Below, piece after piece: positions 33,559-46,386 of a DNA stretch of 64,000 nucleotides. This stretch comes from Hippasteria phrygiana (Eukaryota; Echinodermata; Asteroidea; Valvatida; Goniasteridae), in assembly GCA_037893225.1 (NCBI GenBank), contig JAZGUH010000199.1, forward strand, positions 3,224,001-3,288,000, written 5' to 3'. The notes under the pieces are model-generated. The model worked only from the letters and a program-made list of their open reading frames with translations. It searched no databases and had not been told where the DNA came from. Positions within the stretch are counted from its first letter, which is position 1. Each line of letters begins with the position of its first letter. The translations under genes were made by a program, and so were the position numbers.

Positions 33559-34250
33559 TATAGTCGGACTCCCTATTATCGCGGCAACTCTATTATCGCG
33601 GCATCGGAAATTCCTTTTTTTTTCGTTGCCAAAACTCCTTCGACTGGCAATTTTATATCCAATTCATCAAGCATTAAGGACTTTCTGCTGATTTGTGTAA
33701 AAAAATGACGATTAAAAAATGTTGTGTCGGGACTTTTAACGATTTTTAATAAATATTCACGTTTTCCAAAACTTGTAAATTTTGCCTCACCGTGTCTGCT
33801 AAAAGGTACCGTCTATATTTTAACATGAATCTTTAATGGTGCTCTGTCCATGGAAGTTCCATTGTCTGGTTCCCATTCTACAGCTGCAAATGCAAAATGA
33901 CGCCGAAGGACGATATTTCCACCGCGAAATCGTAAATACTTTTACGGGATCAAAATAAGGACAGTGCGGTAAAAAAATAAAACGACGCACCGTGTAAAGT
34001 GAATGGCGCCCCCAATCGTCAATCAGTAGACTTGTCTCAGTGAATTTTGTCACCTTCGAGGGGGGACAGGGTGTTAAGAAATCATCTTGCAGGGCCTAAT
34101 CGTCTTTAATCAACTTGAACTTTACAGGGAAAATATCAGACTTTATTCAGGGGATGTTTTGGTCAAACATTAACCATGAATAAAAAAGTTGAAATCATTG
34201 TAAAAAACACTTCCCACATACCGCGATAATACAGAGTCTGTACTCCGCCG
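33559..34250. mobile_element. Possible degraded DNA transposon with CTATTATCGCGG ends
   Basis: GTCGGACTCCCTATTATCGC near 33,566 is mirrored by GCGATAATACAGAGTCTGTA at 34,224, and weaker copies (CTATTATCGCGGC; CCGCGGTAATACAG) lie near 33,588 and 34,441. No transposase frame was seen. Confidence 0.35.
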
Positions 34251-35320
34251 AGCAATGACGAGCAATGACGAGCATGTCTATTTTCACAGGCATCGCATGG
34301 GAATAAACCAAACCACCGTCGGATTTTTTATGTCAGTTTAAAAAAAGCAAGAGTTATACAACACAAAAGACAGAACAATTCGGGAAGGTTAGTGAGCAAT
34401 CTCTATTCCGATCGGGAAACGTGATATCACCCTGATAAGTACCGCGGTAATACAGCGTCCCACCCTACCCTGAGAGGGATTCCCCAATTATTTCCTTTAT
34501 TTTCATTGCCATTTAAAATTGATTTTTCTGGTTATTATTTTCCTTATGTTCCATGCAAAGATATGTGAAAAGGGTATCGCTTAACTCGTGACAGATATTT
34601 AGCATAAAATCAATTAATATTTGGACTGGTTCACAGTGCCATTGGTTTGTGTAGAAATGACATGGTTTGTTTGGCCTCCAAACCCACAATGCATTGAGAA
34701 TGTCGAAAAGGTTTATTTTGCACTGGAAAACGTTCTGAAACAATGTTGAATGTTTTTTTTTTTAAGAGTTAGGGGCCCTAACGTTAGGCCCTAGGCCTTG
34801 TTGGCTAGTGACAGCAAAATTACGGAAAACAGTTTTCTTCCCTGATTGGTTAATTTTAATGATGTATTCACTAATCAGATTCGGACAACTAATTATAAGA
34901 ATATAATTTGCACCTTTCGTTGAGCTGAGTTGTAGCCTAACGTTAGTGGATAGTACTACTTCTACAGACTGGAGCACTCCTATATGGTACCGTATGATGT
35001 ACTAGCTCTCCACGGACGGCTGCAGGTTTCAATCGCATATACGTGAAGTCATGGGTATTTAGCCAATCAGATAAGAAAACTGGTGAAAATATCATTTCCG
35101 GTCCTTTTGCTGTCGTTACCCAACTGCCTTTTAAAAATTCTCCAAGCAAAACAAGACTCTCAGCCCAAAAAAATTTCAGAACTTTTTGCCAATACTGGTT
35201 AAATATCCACTTCTAAAATATTACTTTAAATTTTGTTTTCATTATTGTTTGAAGTGAAGTAGGTCTAGGCTAGACCAATGAAACGGCTTCGCTGATGACA
35301 AGAGTTCATCCCATGTAAAA

Positions 35321-38300
35321 ATGAGTACAGTCATGGCAACAGATGACCTCGTCAGGCAGTATCACGTCGATGAAACTTCCTGCGGGCCTCTCTGCCAACA
35401 TCCACAGTGCTGGGCCTCAAATCGCCGCACAGAGAGGGGGCTTCCCCGCTTAAGAGACCCCCCACAGACTTCCTGGGACTCCACAGAAGATGAAGGTACA
35501 CAGTTTTGAGTTGAAACTCGATTCAACTTGAAATTCAAGATTGATAAAGTGTATATTTCAAATTCTAACATTCTCCGAAGTTAGGTTCGCCAAAATTTGT
35601 GACTTCCCGATAATAATTTTAATGATGCTGAAAGCTTTTGGGCAGTTATGGGAGATGCCTACTTTACTAGTTTACTAGTGTTTACTAGATTAACGGTGGC
35701 ATTATTTTGTCATATTACAAACTGTGTCAAGTTCGTCTGTTGCTTAATTGAGCCTCTTTTACGATAATAGGTATTTCAGTGGCCTTTTATCATCAGTTGC
35801 GCTGTCCAAACTTTTAGACACTCTACTCACCTGGCTGTCTCATCACATCCTTTCACTGTTGTTGTTCCAAAGGCTGGTATTGTGCGATACTCTTCAGGTT
35901 TTTTTCCCTCGTACTGCCTCTCTTTGGAACTCCTGTAACCTGCTTCCCTTCCACCTATAATCTTTCACAATTCAAACGCAATGTGAATAGATACCTTCTA
36001 TCCCTGTGATTTCTGTCTTTTCTTGTCTTTTATAGCCCACACCTTGAGTGGACTTTTGGCCTTGCCTTATACCTTGGGTGATACCCATAAAAAAATTCTC
36101 GAGGAGACTGCTGAATGAGTTTACAACTCCACCATGCATATCTTCAAACAATACCCAGCGTTGCTGTACCGAGATTTTTATTGCCGTGTCACAATTTTTA
36201 AGTAAATTCTGCTTCTGAAGTAAGCAAGAGCTTCATTTGTGCTTTCTGCTTACAGTTTGTATGAAATGGACAAAGGTTCCACACTAAACATGAAATTGAA
36301 CCTGTTCCTGCCATATACTTGCTTCAAAACAAAGTTTACCCTCACATTATTAAAGTGAAGGCATTTTCTGGTGTTCATTATTCCAGGTGCTTTGCCGACG
36401 CTCAAAGTCCAGAATCTCTTGGCTGACTCTGGCTTGGCTGGAAGAGACAGCTATGCATCGCAGCAATCAATGCACCATCGCAGCTCCTCAGCACCCTCTG
36501 TAGATTTTGACGACAGGTTTGGAACAGTTTCATAAATATTGGGTGATAGTAATCCATTGTTAAACATGTTGCCGTCTATAGGCGCAATCCTACGCTTACT
36601 CAATCCATTTATTTTTTAACTATATTGTTCTTGAATGGGAGTGTAATGAATAGATGGAGCTTTTTCACACAATTCTTTCATTCACACGAAGGGGGGCTCC
36701 AAGTGCGATGAATAGGACCACTCTATTCAGTGTGGTGCCTATTGTTTGCGTTTACACTTGGCTGCACAGAGCCCCAATCCTGGCATACCAGCACCCCATC
36801 AATAACAGCCAGATGCAAGGGGTTAAGTACATTTACGTTATCTCCATGATTTCACCTTTTGTTCCTACAGACAGAAACACAAGTTCCCCTACACCCCCTA
36901 CACCTCTCCCTTAGGGGTGCGGTCGACCAGTGCCCAGTCGGTCCCGGCCTCTTTGCCCGGCCCTCGGCCGGGCAAGGCCAAGTCGGTGGAGGTGAGGGAG
37001 CTCTTCGAAGTGGACGAACTGAACAGCGACTGGCAGAAGGCGTATGTCCCCTCCCATGTGTACGTCTGGTGCCCATCCAAGAAGGCATACGAGAGACAGC
37101 TGAGGAGAGAGCGGGACCCGACTCCAGAAATGTGAGTACTTTCTTGTAAAAATAAAACATAAAAGATGTTATTTTTTTTTTTTTCAGATTAAAGAATCCT
37201 TAAGAATAATGCTCAAACAGAAAATAATGATTACCCTCTTGAATATGGACGACGGCCATAGCCGCGGTTTGAAAAAAGACCACCTGGCTGGTTGATGTCT
37301 ATAGGCGCATTCCTGCGTGTACTCAATCCATTCATGTTTCAACTATATTCTTCTTGAATGGGAGTGTAATAAATAGATGGCGCTTTTTCAAACAAAGCTT
37401 TCATTCGCACGAAAGGGGGGCTCCAAGTGCGATGAATAGGACCACTCTATTTGCATTTACGCTTAGCTGCACAGCCCAATCTTGGCATACCAGCACCCCA
37501 TCAATAACAGCTGGACACAAGGGGTTAATAGTCTGTGTAGATGTGTACTAAATTATTGTGGGACCCATACTGAAAAAGTCAATATTAATCTTTTGAAAAC
37601 TGTGTATTGTGGTCTTATTTTACAGAAGTGAAAAAAATGATTCTCCTAAACCAGTTACTGTAAAGGACATGACAGACCTTATGGTACCGAAAGCCACAAA
37701 GGACACGACAACAAGAACAAAGACAATGGTAAGGAAATTGTCATTTATTCCATTTTTTTCTTGTTCAAGAAAATCAAGGTTTCGTTGAGTCGAGAGAAGT
37801 AATAATTTGCCCTTTGGCAAAATCAAATTATGGCGTGGAAAGTATTGTAGATTAAAAAAAGGTTTTTGAATGAATATTCCCTTGGCAGACGAAAAAGCCA
37901 TCGAGGATCACGCCAACAGGTGGACGCCCCTACACGCATCCTATCAGATCGTCCCCAGTCCACAGGAAAGCACAGCCAGCCGACATAGACGAAAGGTGAG
38001 ATGAACAAATTGATAACGATCCAAATACTGTTTGGGGCTTCAAATACTTTCACACATATCCACTAAATACTTTCACACATATCCACTAAATACTTTCACA
38101 CATATCCACTAAATACTTTCACACATATCCACTAAATACTTTCACACATATCCACTAAATACTTTCACACATAATCCACTAAATACTTTCACACATATAC
38201 ACTAAATACTTTTACACATATCCACTAAATATTTTCAGTAAAATCTTACTATCATCAATCATAGTTCTTTTTTTTTTTAACTTGCTGTGTTATGGTTCTT

Positions 38301-41300
38301 AGGGCCACTACTTTCCAAACCACTACAGATTAACTTGGAATGTTCAAGGATGTTTCTGCTCGTCTGTACTGTGTCTAAAAATCAAATTAATTCTATTTTT
38401 TATAATTTTTTTATTATTTTTTCCAGTATTTCCCAATTGCTTACTTTACCAAGGGACATTCTGATGGATGTACTTATGCACATCGAACACAGGTAAGATG
38501 CTCCATTTATTCTAAGGCAGTTTTTTTTTCTCCAAAATGACCATACCCCTTTTTTTTCTTCAAGATTGCTTCTGCCAACAGGAGAATCCGCCAAACTCCA
38601 GAACATGCAATAGATTGACCGGGATTAATTTTCTCTCTTCCTGTTACATTTTGCGTGGATTTCTTGAAGAGTAAACAAAAACCCCAACATTTTCAGAGCA
38701 GGATTTGAACCTGCCACCTCCGGATTACTGTACCGGTGCTCTACCAACTGAGCTATGTGAGTGGTCTCCCAATTATTAAGTGTCTTTGCTCGGGGAGCAC
38801 TCTTAAAAAAAAGGGGGGGGGGCTCGAAAAAGAAAACTGGCATGCTTTTTATTTGACATGGCCTTATTTCTTTCAGTTCAGTTGGAGAAGAGTTGGGCTC
38901 ATCCTTACAATCACTCTCTCACCGGAGATCTGTTGCTACTCTTAGTCTGTTCTACAGATATTTTTATGGTAAATGTTCCACCGACATGCCCAGCTTGGTT
39001 CCTCCAGTTCGGGTGTTTGAGTGCGAAACTCGGCTTTCTGTCAGTTCCCACCGATATACTCTAGCTGTACCTACTAGAATGAAAAGCTACGCCAATAGCT
39101 TTTTCCCTCGTTCTGTATCTCTGTGGAATTCTTTGCCTGGTGCATGTTTCCCTTCATCTTACGATCTTTCCTGCTTCAAGAGGAATCTTAATTCCTACCT
39201 ACTTTTTTTTTCTTTTATAGCTCTGTACCTCCATTGGCTTTTAAGCCTTGTTCAGAGCGAACTTGCGTAAAATTAAAACAAAAGTCAACATCTAATCGTC
39301 TTTTTGATAAAAGTGAATTCGTGGACAAATAGCTGTACTAAATTTCAAGCTCTTCGTAGGTTTGTGCACAAACATGGATGCGCCCAGCAGGCTTCTCTCC
39401 CCGTGGCGGATCAGCTGAATAAACTTCTACATTTTTTATCTCCGTCAGCGACTCCCTGGACAAACAGAAAGTCCAGTTGCTTCTGGCCCGGCTTATGCCT
39501 CTCATCCATTTCGACCAGAACCAGCCCATCCACCGCGCCCTGTCTTCAACCCCCTTGCTGGCCAGTGGTATCCTACAGAACAAGAAGATGAGTTTGATAC
39601 AGGGGCGGCCACGCCCGGAGCGCGACACAGAGGCCCAGCAGAGGAACCCGTTCTACTTGGATGACAGCTTAGTCTCGGCTATGACCACGTCCACATATAC
39701 CGCCCTCGCCCAACAGTTATCAGTAGAGGACGGCGTGACGACCGACCACGGGGTGCGGCAGACAGGCAGGATGGCCCGTCACCAACCGCTAGGGCCAATC
39801 AATGGTAAAGATCAACTGCTGGGATTATTTCACTTGTTTTATTTTTTTTAACAGGGTGAGATTTGTTGACTACTTTTTTTCTTCTTTTTTTGGGGGGGGG
39901 TGGGGAGGTGGGGTGTAATTACCAACTGCTCTTAAGGGCGTAACCTCTGATCTTGAGGGCGTAACCCAGCCCTTAAACACTTATGGAACTTTGTGTGGTC
40001 ATTTTGGCCTCATTTTTGTGCATTGTATGTCGGATTACATTTCATGTGATTGAGTGCAGTTTAAGTCTCTCTCTCTTGGTTTTTCCTGCCAAAGCTGATC
40101 AGAACGTTGCTGCAGTGCCGCAACTCTTCAAGAACAAACTCACATCGGTCTCTACGAAGAGCCTGCCCCCATTGGCACCAGGTTCGAAACCCACCAAGCC
40201 CTTCGACTACAAAGGCGCCAAGCCATTGGACCTCACGCTTGGTAAGTTAAGGAGTTGAATACATGAGCATATTATTTTGTGGTAGAGCTATGAATTGACC
40301 AAATGAAATTCAGCTCTTATTCATGAATATTTATGAGGTATAGTAATAATCTAATATACCTCTATGGTTAATACTCTAATTCAAGTCACCACAAGGCGAA
40401 TCTTCACCACCCTGCAGATTTCTTATAGTGATTTTATTAAGCCACCAAGTTTACCTTTTCTCTCAATTCTCAGGACCCCTGCCTACCCCTGACAGCATGT
40501 CCCCCGAGAAGCCCTCGACGCCTCGCTCCGAGAAGGCCTCCACCCTGTACGTGACGCTGCCCTCTGTCCTGTCCCAGGACCGGACCGACATGAGCACCCC
40601 CCTGCAGCCCTACGGGAGGGTATCGGCCCCTCAGTATGCCGAAAGATTTGCCAGTCAGTATTTACACGACACGCCCTCACCCATAGCCAGCGAGGACTTT
40701 GTGAGTTTGTCAATTTATTTTCTCATAGTTGTTTGCCCACTGTTTGTGGTAAATCATTGATCCATTTAATGTCCGCTTTTCCTTGCAGACGCCACATACT
40801 ATATAGGCTGCATGTTGTGTTTGCAAGCAAGCAACCAGTCTGTAGACCGTGCCTTTTAGCAGACTCAAGCAAGCCCATAAAGAAAATCCCTACAAATAGA
40901 TTTATCAAATTAACCCTCCTATGCAAACATGCATTCTGAGCCATGTTGTTGTATGGGTCAAAATCAGTCAAGGTGATTGTTTGTGACCCTTCTACCACAT
41001 GTAATCTGACCCTGTCTGTGTACAAAGTAAAGGCAGGGGAGGTGGAAGGAAATTTTGACTGATTTTGACCTTTTAAATAGCACAAGGGTTAATATTGCTG
41101 TGTGATATTACTACCAAGCACCGGTACCAGCCTGGAAATGTTACCTTATTTGATCTGTGAAGCTCTAGCGATGCTGTACTGCTGTTGCACTTGGCAGATT
41201 CTGCGGAATTCCGCAGACACTTTGTTGAAGGAATTTATTCTGGTTTTCATCACTGTAGTCAAATTCTTTGCCTTTTTTTCTTCAAGCACAATTAAATAAA

Positions 41301-43480
41301 ATAATTTTCTTTAAGCACATTAGGTATTAAAATGCAGTTGATAAAGTTTGTGTCAATTTCAATAATGCTGGCCTGTCCTTTTCGTGCTACTAACTTCTAA
41401 AGATTGTATCAAGAAATAAAGTACCCAACCTTCTTTCTCTTCATGTGCAACCCTCTGGAAAAAAAGTTTGTTAACAGTCTTGTGCATAATTGGCTTAGTA
41501 GAGATGGTGTGGTTTATTGCACAACATCAAATGTAACTTTAGAAAGCATTGAAATTTCTTAACAGAGCATATTTCTGCTGTATGACCAAGCGTTACATTT
41601 TCAAAGAGTATTCTACATAGATAAAACACGGTGTGCATTTTCTAAGAGCAAAACCCAGTCTTTAGATGACAGAAAAACGTTTTCATGATAGCTGCACCAC
41701 AAAAAACAAAGCAGGTTTGTGGCTGTTCAATACTGCATGTCCTTTAATTATTGAAATAATTGTTTTCCTATTGGTGTCAATGTTTGACTTTCAGCATCCC
41801 CTCCATGCAGTATCACCATCTCTGTCCACCGGTGTGCCTCAGGCACCCCTGGGTACCCCTGCAACCACCATCCACCAGCTATTCAAGCCAGGGTCAGCCA
41901 GTCACCCGAAACCGGGACGCTCATCACCGAGCCCGACGAAACAAGCCACCGGTGCCCCGCAGAGGGAAGCCAATGTTACATCGGGTCCAGCTGCTGACGT
42001 CCCGAATGGGGAGGCCCTGGGTACGATCCGTGAAGCTCATAGTGAACTGACGGCATCCTACCCGTCAGCCCTGGACCTCAGCTTCCCGACGTCTGCGCTG
42101 AAGCACGGTGTGACCCCTATCTCCACCCCCTGGGGAAACGACACCACCATCACCACAGCAGCCATGTCGGACAGGGCCAGCCAGTCCCCCATGCCACCGG
42201 TGACCCCGCAGCCCTTCATGACAACCCCGGAGCCTTGGCCCGTGGTGGACGAGCGGGACTTCATGGTCTCACCCGAAAAGCCCCGGGAGATGGGGCCCGG
42301 CCAGGACCTCAGCATGGCCACTCCTATGGCCCCGCCACCATCCCCCGAACACGAGGAGCTGAAGAACGAGTTTGAGTTTGCCGTCAATGACATGAGCAAG
42401 AGCGTGGTGACATCGCTGACCCCGCTCACCGAGGAAGGAGAGGAGGAAGAAGATGAAGACGAAGAGGAAACCGACAAAGAAAAAACTTTCAAAGATGACA
42501 CCACCAAAGAAGCTTCTGAGAGCAAGAGAGATGAGTCAGAAGTCCAAATTGATACAGAGGACTTCAAACCTGACCTCGACAACCACAAACTTCAGTCCTT
42601 GGCTGGGAAGCTTCCAAAATCAGAAACCGGCAATCAGAACTTTGAGGTTGCATCAAAAGAGGACAGGACAGCAAACATCCTAGATCAAGACCCTGCAGGA
42701 GAGTTGGCTGGTGAAATGGCACAACTGGCAGCCCAAGACGCTGCACCAGAAATGCCCCAAGAAACTGCGTCAGGGATGCCCAGAGTAGCCATCCCAGAGA
42801 TGTCCAAAGAAGCTAACCAAGAGATGACTGAAGAAACTACAGCAGAGATGCCTGAACAAGCTGCACCAGAGATGTCGCAAGAAACTACACCAAGGATTCC
42901 CCAAGAACTTACACCAGAGCCTGACAAACCTGCCTTGGGTTTGCCGTTGGTGGTTGGGGACTCTGTGGAACCTGCAGCGGTCGATGAAGAACTTCCGTCT
43001 CACCCTGGTGAGGGACTGAAGCCTGAAACACAAGACGATACTAAGGAGCCAAGTATGGATGCGGAAACTGCTGAATCTCCCGGACCAGAGGAAAGCGGTC
43101 AGGGTGCATCTGACAGTGAGGGAGGTTTAGAAGCCTGTACAATCCCAAAGGATATTAGATCTGACGATCAAAATGACAAAAATCCCAGGGAAAACCAGGA
43201 AGACTTTGACGAACCCGTCGTCCCTTCAGCCGTTGAAATCACAGATGGGAACGTAGACACTATAAATGCACCGAGTGAGATCGAATCTTCTGTAGATCCG
43301 GACAAAACTGTGAATGAGGAACATACACGTACTGAAGACAACCAGGGTGGTTCAGCAGGTGTGAACGAAGATGAACCCAGTCAGAGTATTGAAATAAACA
43401 ACCCAGGAACTTCCGCAGAAGAAAATGAGCCTTTGGGCAAAATTCACGAGCAGATTGCTGATTTGGACATGAACAACTGA
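35321..43480 (+). CDS. Uncharacterised protein with long disordered acidic tail
   Basis: Coding exons: 35,321-35,495; 36,387-36,516; 36,871-37,131; 37,626-37,728; 37,889-37,995; 38,427-38,492; 39,449-39,804; 40,095-40,241; 40,474-40,700; 41,795-43,480. Every junction keeps frame with GT-AG introns, giving 1,085 aa. I do not recognise the family. The most ordered segments are about residues 135-185 ([18 protein letters not shown], then [18 protein letters not shown]) and 263-310 ([20 protein letters not shown] leading to [12 protein letters not shown]), a short helical stretch split between exons 6 and 7. Residues 525-1085, one exon, are disordered: Pro/Ser/Thr-rich, then an acidic run near 737-755, then a degenerate EMPQE-type repeat at about 833-901. 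No signal peptide or membrane span. A remote similarity to the TBATA C-terminal helix is possible but weak. The upstream X-box suggests a ciliary role (inference). Intron 2 has a weak donor (GTTTGG). Confidence 0.75.
35745..36090 (+). mobile_element. LINE 3'-end fragment
   Basis: In broken frames it encodes [11 protein letters not shown] followed by a [21 protein letters not shown] end, the typical C-terminus of LINE reverse transcriptase ORFs. It parallels 38,880-39,265 ([13 protein letters not shown]...). Truncated, in intron 1 of the uncharacterised gene. Confidence 0.65.
36560..36835 (+). repeat. Dispersed repeat R, copy 1
   Basis: Shares GTCTATAGGCGCA, GAATGGGAGTGTAAT, GGGGGGCTCCAAGTGCGATG, ATACCAGCACCCCATCAATA and AAGGGGTTAA in order with 37,244-37,533. 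It ends about 35 bases before exon 3. Confidence 0.7.
37244..37533 (+). repeat. Dispersed repeat R, copy 2
   Basis: The fullest copy: starts GGACGACGGCCATAGCCGCG, then TTTGAAAAAAGACCACCTGG, and ends AAGGGGTTAA. Copies 3 and 4 (51,289-51,678 and 56,703-56,866) lack the GAATGGGAG...CTCCAAGTGCG middle part. All four copies lie in introns of the two plus-strand genes. Confidence 0.7.
38040..38238 (+). repeat. 23-bp minisatellite
   Basis: About nine copies of CTAAATACTTTCACACATATCCA, nearly identical, in intron 5 of the uncharacterised gene. Confidence 0.95.
38690..38760 (-). repeat. tRNA-derived SINE head (family T)
   Basis: The minus strand shows TAGCTCAGTTGGTAGAGC, ACCGGTACAGTAATCCGG and GGCAGGTTCAAATCC. 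It is followed by a non-tRNA region whose words (GCAATAGATTGACC, TTTTCTCTCTTCC) recur near 59,190-59,260. Confidence 0.6.
38880..39265 (+). mobile_element. LINE 3'-end fragment (RT C-terminus)
   Basis: An open frame encodes [20 protein letters not shown], a middle with VPPVRVFE and [20 protein letters not shown], then [11 protein letters not shown]. This is the conserved C-terminal tail of Jockey/CR1-like LINE ORF2 proteins. The RT and endonuclease parts are absent. It lies in intron 6 of the uncharacterised gene. Confidence 0.75.
40910..41092. mobile_element. 183-bp MITE with TTAA ends
   Basis: TTAACCCTCCTATGC at the left and GCACAAGGGTTAA at the right: TTAA target sites flanking CCCT...AGGG termini, as in piggyBac or Kolobok derivatives. 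An inverted, decayed copy is at 8,781-8,962. Intron 9 of the uncharacterised gene. Confidence 0.65.
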
Positions 43481-44790
43481 ACCCTGAATACGAATGGCCA
43501 CCATGGTCTTTAACCCTTACTACCCCAAGCCTTACAAACTCCAACAGCAGGTTTTGCCAAGTTTTCAATGGGTTCCGTACTGCAGGGCCTTGGCACCATT
43601 ACTTTACATGGAGCTATGATGCCCCAATTTGTCTAAGTCCAAAGAATGTGCCATTCCTCCATGGTATACTGCACAGTGTTGGATTTTGACAGGTTGAGGA
43701 AGCCTCCTAGTAAAAATTTCTACGGCCCACACACACAAAAAGATATGAGTTGTTCATCTGCCTTGCCCGAAAATGCTTATTTAAAAATTGTTTACATATT
43801 TTGGCATTTAACAATGTAAATTATTTAAGTCAGACCTGCCAGGTCGGGCAGCAGAAAATTGCCATCCACCAACTGGCTTTGTCACAAGTACACCTAATGT
43901 CATGGGGTTGGTTGGCGCAAAAGATTATACCAGTCTGCACATTTTGACAAATTTTGACAAATTTTGACAACATTTCAGAGATTAAATGTGTTTCCCTTTA
44001 AGGATTTTGGGACGCTGAAAACGAATATGACCATACAATCAATTGGCTACAGTTATCAAGCCCGCTAAAAGGTTACTTGTCATAATTTGGTCATTTTCAG
44101 GATTTGCAGTGTTGTAATATGTAAATGCGTGTACTGATTCTTTGCGCAGATGTTGCAATTGTGTTTGTAAATAGTTGGGTTTGTAAACAAATGTGGAAAA
44201 TATTCTCCAAAGCCCGTTATTGTGTGGTTAAGGGTAGGCTATTTTTATCGCCATTTTTGAGGCACTTTTTTCGTATTAAAGCAATTTTTCATGAATTTGT
44301 TTTTTTGTATCCAGTGTGTACAGAACACTTCTAAAGATATTTTTTTAAACTAACATATTTGTTAAAAAAATCATAGATTATTATTTTTTACGAGGGCAAA
44401 ATTGTATGCCTTTCCTTATGTTTCAAGGACGGTCTGCTGAATTATTCAGTTATTTTTATTTGTGCAAGCATACTGTCGTGTTTCAAATTGCATCGCCCTT
44501 GAATTCCATCCCAACATCAGTGATTTTTCCCACAAGCCAGACTCGTCCCTGTTCATTGAAATGTTTCATGCATGAATTGATTCCAATGAACTTCGTTTGT
44601 TTCATTTCGGTGTGCTATACAGACATAAACGCTGTATTCATCAACTTTGTGATGCCACAGGTCATGCGAACTTCTTCTAATTCTGTTGTCCGATACTGTT
44701 TAAAAAGGAACACCACGATTGTACACATACTAAACGTTAAAAAAAACTGTTGTTTTCTTTTAATGTTTATACCTATCAATCAAATAAATT
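43481..44790 (+). other. Probable 3' UTR of the uncharacterised gene
   Basis: AT-rich, no gene seen. AATAAA at 44,783-44,788 is a candidate poly(A) signal. The same ATCAATCAAATAAATTAAG sequence is repeated at the starts of the next two tandem units (about 45,810 and 47,300), so the duplication unit begins within this UTR. Confidence 0.45.
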
Positions 44791-45333
44791 AAGAAATTGC
44801 TGTGGGGTCGGGTGGGGGTAGTGGTAATGGACGGGTGTGGTCCTTAGAAAGGTATTCTTTGATTACTTCCAAATCAAAGGCTGCATTAATCTTGCTGCAT
44901 GCAAAAACTGGAAAACTTGTTTTCCACCCTTGCAAAAATATGTTATCATCCAGAAATAGATGTAGCCTTTAAAAAAAATCCTCCGAGGGGGCTGGAATAT
45001 CGGACCTACGTGCGCAATTCGAATGGGGAGCTCGATAAAAAGTATGGTCAAATCCACCTCCCGCGGCGCGGATACGGGGTGGGAGGGAGTCGGGAGGCCG
45101 ATAGAGGGCGCCATTTTTGCACGGCCGGTGTGAGATAGTTTATTGAGGGCAATCAACCGTGACCCCGTATATCCGCGTATAGTTCATACAATGGAGGAAG
45201 GTACAAACTCGTACAGTAAACATGCCACTTGAAAATGTCAGACTGCAGTACGATATGTCAACATATTGCGTCATCTCATAAGTGTTTATATCGAGAAGGA
45301 CAATGCTCTAGATTATAGAGCCGTTTATGTGAA

Positions 45334-45405
45334 GGGGATATAGCTTAGTGGTAGAGCATTCGATTGCAGGTCGAGAGGTCCCCGGTTCAAATCCGGGTGT
45401 CCCCT
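45334..45405 (+). tRNA. tRNA-Cys (GCA)
   Basis: A 72-base cloverleaf: acceptor GGGGATA/TGTCCCC, D arm GCTT...GAGC, anticodon loop TTGCAGG (GCA), T arm CCCGG TTCAAAT CCGGG. The A and B boxes are intact and a TTTAAAATTGTTTTT terminator region follows. Confidence 0.93.
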
Positions 45406-46323
45406 TTAAAATTGTTTTTCCTCCAGAAACGCACAGCACAACACTTACTGTGAGTTCAATCAATCGACAGTAATATTTTTGTTGAAGGCCGTAGCCGCAT
45501 TTGTGTGATAATTTTGCCGAAAACTTGACAGAAGACACCTGAATTTGAAACGGGGACCTCTCCATTTTCAGTGGTTGAGCGTTTGACTTTATACTAGTTC
45601 GAAGTACAACAAAACATACTGAACGTAGAATTTTTTTTTTTTTTTAAATGAAATATCGCCCCAAGCAAGGCCGACGCCACTCTAGGCAAAGGACTAACTA
45701 CAAAGAAGAAGAAATCAGGAAAGCTGAAGAAAACAATTAATATTCCTCTTAAAAGAGGCCAGATCATAGGATGGAGGGAAACAACTGTTGTTTTCTTGTA
45801 TGTTTATACCTATCAATCAAATAAATTAAGAAATTGCTGTGGGGTGGGGTAGTGGTAATGGACGGGTGTGGTCCTTAGAAAGGTATTCTTTGATTACTTC
45901 CAAATCAAAGGCTGCATTAATCTTGCTGCGTGCAAAAACTGGAAAACTTTTGTCCACCCTTGCAAAAATATTTTATCATCCAGAAATACTAGATGTAGGC
46001 CCTAGCCTTTACAAAGTGCTGTTATCCAATTTCGAACGATCGAGGGGAAATTCATTTTTTGTACTGACTGCGGCTTGGTTGCATGCAGTCTATGTTATAG
46101 GCGTGGTTTATGTTGGCATGACGTCAAGCTACGACGGGTTGTTATTGTTTAAATTAGTTCAGACACTTTTAAACCAATTAGAGGACCTCGGCAAATCTAT
46201 TCAGTATTTTTTTAAATCAAAATTGTATACCGTTTCTGGATAGTGTATTTAACGAACATTGCTGGATTAATATCTTGTTTGTATAAAAATAAAACAAATA
46301 AAAAACATTTTGAAAAAAAATCA

Positions 46324-46386
46324 AGGGGACACCTGGATTTCACCTTTCGATCTGCAGTCAATGTTCTACCACTGAGCTATATCCCC
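46324..46386 (-). pseudogene. tRNA-Cys pseudogene, T arm deleted
   Basis: About 63 bases. The minus strand reads GGGGATATAGCTCAGTGG then a CTGCAGA anticodon loop, but one base is missing from the anticodon stem and about eight from the T stem and loop (GGTGAAATCC replaces GGTCCCCGGTTCAAATCC). Confidence 0.85.

Noticed and set aside
38040..38238. Regular short direct repeats, CRISPR-like at first glance
   Set aside because: Units are contiguous with no spacers; a eukaryotic minisatellite.
42058..42588. 176-codon minus-strand frame rich in Ser
   Set aside because: Antisense shadow of the acidic region of the last exon of the 35,321 gene.
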